6,789 bases of DNA, from contig CADCRD010000184.1 of assembly GCA_902803725.1 (NCBI GenBank), positions 1 to 6,789 of the forward strand, in the 5' to 3' direction. This DNA comes from an uncultured Eubacteriales bacterium. Its GTDB lineage: Bacteria; Bacillota; Clostridia; Peptostreptococcales; Anaerovoracaceae. The number at the start of each line of letters is the position of its first letter. Position 1 is the stretch's first letter. Below are positions 5,093 to 6,789 of the stretch, in pieces. The notes beneath the pieces were generated by a model. It was not told the DNA's origin. It worked only from the letters and a program-made list of their open reading frames with translations, and searched no databases. Made by a program: the position numbers and the translations under genes.

Positions 5093-6358
5093 GTGGCTAA
5101 ATTTGTAATTCAAAAAAGTGGCCCGCTGGAGGGCGTGGTTGAGATAAGCGGAGCAAAGAATGCGGTCCTTCCTATTCTGGCAGCAACACTATTAAGTTCC
5201 GAAAAATGTGTTCTTGAAGGTGTTCCGGCTCTGAAGGATGTCGATATAATGTGTGATATCATTCAGGCTCTGGGTGTTAGTGTAAACAGGAGTATTGAAG
5301 AGAGCAAGGTCGAGATCGATGCGAGCGTCATAAATACATCAAGGGCTCCCGATCATCTGGTTGAAAAGATGAGGGCGTCCATGGTTGCTATGGGTCCTCT
5401 TCTGGCCCGCATGGGAAAGGCGGAGATACATCTGCCCGGAGGCTGCGCTATCGGTGACCGGCCGATCGAACTGCATCTTAAAGGGCTTAAGGCGCTCGGC
5501 GCAGAGATCGATATCAGCGAAAACGGGCTGGTAAAAGGTAAAACAGATGGTCTTGTCGGAACGGATATCTATCTTGATTTTCCCAGTGTGGGAGCAACGG
5601 AAAATATCGTGATGGCCGCATGTCTTGCGTCAGGCACGACTCTGCTTGAGAATGCTGCCCAGGAGCCTGAGATCGTTGATATGTGTAATTTTCTTAACAA
5701 AATGGGAGCACGTATCAAAGGTGCAGGTACCGATACGATCAAGATAGAAGGCGTAAAATCACTTAGAGGCGCCAGACATGTTATTATTCCTGACAGGATA
5801 GAAGCAGGCACTTTCATGGTTGCAGCAGCGATCACAAGGGGAACTATCCTCGTAAAAAACATGCTGCCCGACCATGTGAAGCCTATCATAGCAAAATTGC
5901 GTGAATGCGGATGCGATATTTTTATGACGCCTGAGGGTGTTGTTGTAGATGCATCTGATAGAGAACTGAAGTCAACAGATATAAAAACTCTGCCGTATCC
6001 CGGTTTCCCCACGGATATTCAGTCTCCGTTCATGGCTCTTTTGACGACCGTTGAAGGACACAGCACAGTTATTGAAACTGTATTTGAAAACAGATACATG
6101 CACGTCAGAGAGCTCAACAAGATGGGAGCTGACATCAGTGTGAAAGACCGCTGCGCAATAATAAACGGAGGCAGACCTCTTAAAGGCACAAATGTCCTTG
6201 CGACAGATCTGAGGGCCGGTGCTGCCGTAGTGCTGGCGGGTCTGGTTGCCGAAGGTGTTACTGAGGTTTCGCAGATCTATCATATCGAAAGAGGTTATGA
6301 GAATTTTGTTGAAAAGATAACAAATCTCGGCGGTATAATAAAGCGTGTCGATGATTGA
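5093..6358 (+). CDS. murA: UDP-N-acetylglucosamine 1-carboxyvinyltransferase
   Basis: MurA transfers enolpyruvate from PEP to UDP-GlcNAc, the first committed cytoplasmic step of peptidoglycan synthesis. The product is 421 residues, a normal full length, with the two-domain EPT fold. Key residues seen: Lys22-Asn23 in SGAKNAVLPILAATLL (19-34), Arg94 in MRASMVAMGPLLAR (93-106), the active-site loop LPGGCAIGDRP (114-124) with Cys118, Asp308 in GFPTDIQ (304-310), Arg373 in TDLRAG (371-376), and Arg400 in HIERGYE (397-403). These match E. coli Lys22, Arg91, Cys115, Asp305, Arg371 and Arg397. Because the loop residue is Cys and not Asp, the enzyme should be sensitive to fosfomycin (inference). Bacillota often have two copies (MurA and MurZ); which paralogue this is cannot be decided from one copy. 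The 33-base gap after abrB shows no clear promoter, so it may be co-transcribed. A terminator follows. Confidence 0.98.
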   Translation: MAKFVIQKSGPLEGVVEISGAKNAVLPILAATLLSSEKCVLEGVPALKDVDIMCDIIQALGVSVNRSIEESKVEIDASVINTSRAPDHLVEKMRASMVAMGPLLARMGKAEIHLPGGCAIGDRPIELHLKGLKALGAEIDISENGLVKGKTDGLVGTDIYLDFPSVGATENIVMAACLASGTTLLENAAQEPEIVDMCNFLNKMGARIKGAGTDTIKIEGVKSLRGARHVIIPDRIEAGTFMVAAAITRGTILVKNMLPDHVKPIIAKLRECGCDIFMTPEGVVVDASDRELKSTDIKTLPYPGFPTDIQSPFMALLTTVEGHSTVIETVFENRYMHVRELNKMGADISVKDRCAIINGGRPLKGTNVLATDLRAGAAVVLAGLVAEGVTEVSQIYHIERGYENFVEKITNLGGIIKRVDD

Positions 6359-6379
6359 GAAAATAATACGAAAAACCAT

Positions 6380-6408
6380 AAAACTGCATCCATTCATGAT
6401 GCAGTTTT
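6380..6408 (+). terminator. Hairpin terminator between murA and the fumarase gene
   Basis: AAAACTGCATC (6380-6390) and GATGCAGTTTT (6398-6408) form a perfect 11-pair stem around a 7-base loop CATTCAT. The 3' arm ends in four T with no longer run. The A/T ends on both sides make it potentially active in either direction. It lies 22 bases after the murA stop and fits the end of the murA transcript. Confidence 0.75.
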
Positions 6409-6433
6409 CATGTGTATGTCAGCGGAGGTAAAA

Positions 6434-6789
6434 ATGAGAGAAATCAAAGCTGAAATAATTACTGCAGCAGTGCGTGATCTCGCTATCGAAACCAATCTCA
6501 ATCTGTCAGACGATGTAAAGTGCAGGATACATGAATGCTGTCTTAAAGAGGATAAAGAAAGCCTGGCAGCCGATATTCTGAGCATGATCGAAGATAATAT
6601 AGATATAGCAGAAAGAGATAAGATCCCGCTTTGTCAGGATACCGGATTTGCCTGTGTTTTTGTCGATGTGGGGCAGGACGTTCACGTGACAGGCGGTTCT
6701 CTTACCGAGGCGATCAATGAAGGTGTGCGCAGAGGATACAGTGAGGGTTTTCTGCGGAAATCTATTGTAAAGGATCCTGTAAGGAGAGG
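6434..6789 (+). CDS. Fumarate hydratase / tartrate dehydratase alpha subunit, class I (3' end outside window)
   Basis: The frame is open from ATG 6434 to the window end (118 residues; the family alpha subunit is about 280). It has the class I Fe-S hydro-lyase start: an all-helical N-terminus, then PLCQDTGFACVFVDVG (residues 65-80), in which Cys67 is the first ligand of the catalytic 4Fe-4S cluster, and the RKSIVKDPVRR segment (108-118). These enzymes interconvert fumarate and malate (or dehydrate L-tartrate) and the 4Fe-4S cluster makes them oxygen-sensitive, as expected for an anaerobe. The expected partner, the beta subunit gene, should lie just downstream if the two-subunit form is present, but a fused single-chain FumA cannot be excluded from this fragment. 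The ribosome binding site CGGAGGT (6423-6429) is 4-5 bases before the ATG. No clear promoter is seen between the murA terminator and the start. Confidence 0.93.
   Translation, partial: MREIKAEIITAAVRDLAIETNLNLSDDVKCRIHECCLKEDKESLAADILSMIEDNIDIAERDKIPLCQDTGFACVFVDVGQDVHVTGGSLTEAINEGVRRGYSEGFLRKSIVKDPVRR

Noticed and set aside
1271..6358. High density of GATC sites as a possible methylation signal
   Set aside because: Most fall in common codon pairs such as Asp/Ile codons (GAT, ATC) in coding sequence, and there is no clustering in intergenic regions.
5569..6397. Two minus-strand frames of 147 and 141 residues opposite murA
   Set aside because: They mirror a strongly conserved gene and show low-complexity, shadow-like composition with no recognisable motif.
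1..6789. CRISPR array, insertion sequence, att site or tRNA gene
   Set aside because: I saw no regularly spaced repeats, no transposase or integrase frame, no long terminal inverted repeats and no tRNA-like cloverleaf.

Overview
This window looks like a housekeeping segment of the chromosome of a low- to moderate-GC Bacillota, most likely a class Clostridia anaerobe. The reasons are a RicT/YaaT (PSP1) protein, an AbrB-type regulator with a clostridial-style cysteine tail, strong AAGGAGG-like ribosome binding sites, heavy AGA/AGG/ATA codon use, and a class I (iron-sulfur, two-subunit type) fumarase. Family or genus cannot be fixed from the sequence alone. All recognised genes lie on the + strand.

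Layout. Bases 1-91 are the 3' part of a 5S rRNA, the tail of an rRNA operon, closed by a strong intrinsic terminator. A roughly 160-base AT-rich gap with a promoter-like site leads to a cytoplasmic lipase/esterase-like alpha/beta hydrolase (291-1103). A new extended -10 promoter then precedes a tight cluster: a 40-residue one-helix membrane microprotein (1142-1264), tmk, holB, ricT and trmN6. Gaps in this cluster are 1-6 bases and several ribosome binding sites sit inside the preceding gene, so this is almost certainly one operon. A weak hairpin and a promoter-like site separate it from a DUF948-like membrane/coiled-coil protein (4447-4782), an AbrB-family regulator (4817-5059) and murA (5093-6358). 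A hairpin terminator follows murA. The window ends inside the gene for a fumarase/tartrate dehydratase alpha subunit (6434 onward).

Function. Tmk makes dTDP, HolB is the delta' subunit of the replicative clamp loader, RicT is an Fe-S-associated RNA-processing/development factor, TrmN6 modifies a tRNA, AbrB is a global transition-state type regulator, and MurA starts peptidoglycan synthesis. The order rRNA operon, tmk, holB, ricT, trmN6, abrB matches the origin-proximal order known from Bacillus subtilis, but several genes present there (darA/yaaQ, yaaR, yabA, yazA, rsmI) are missing here. I did not find a clearly new multi-gene system. The most interesting items are the unlisted microprotein in front of tmk, the lipase gene with no usable ribosome binding site, the degenerate P-loop of HolB, and the condensed tmk-abrB synteny block.
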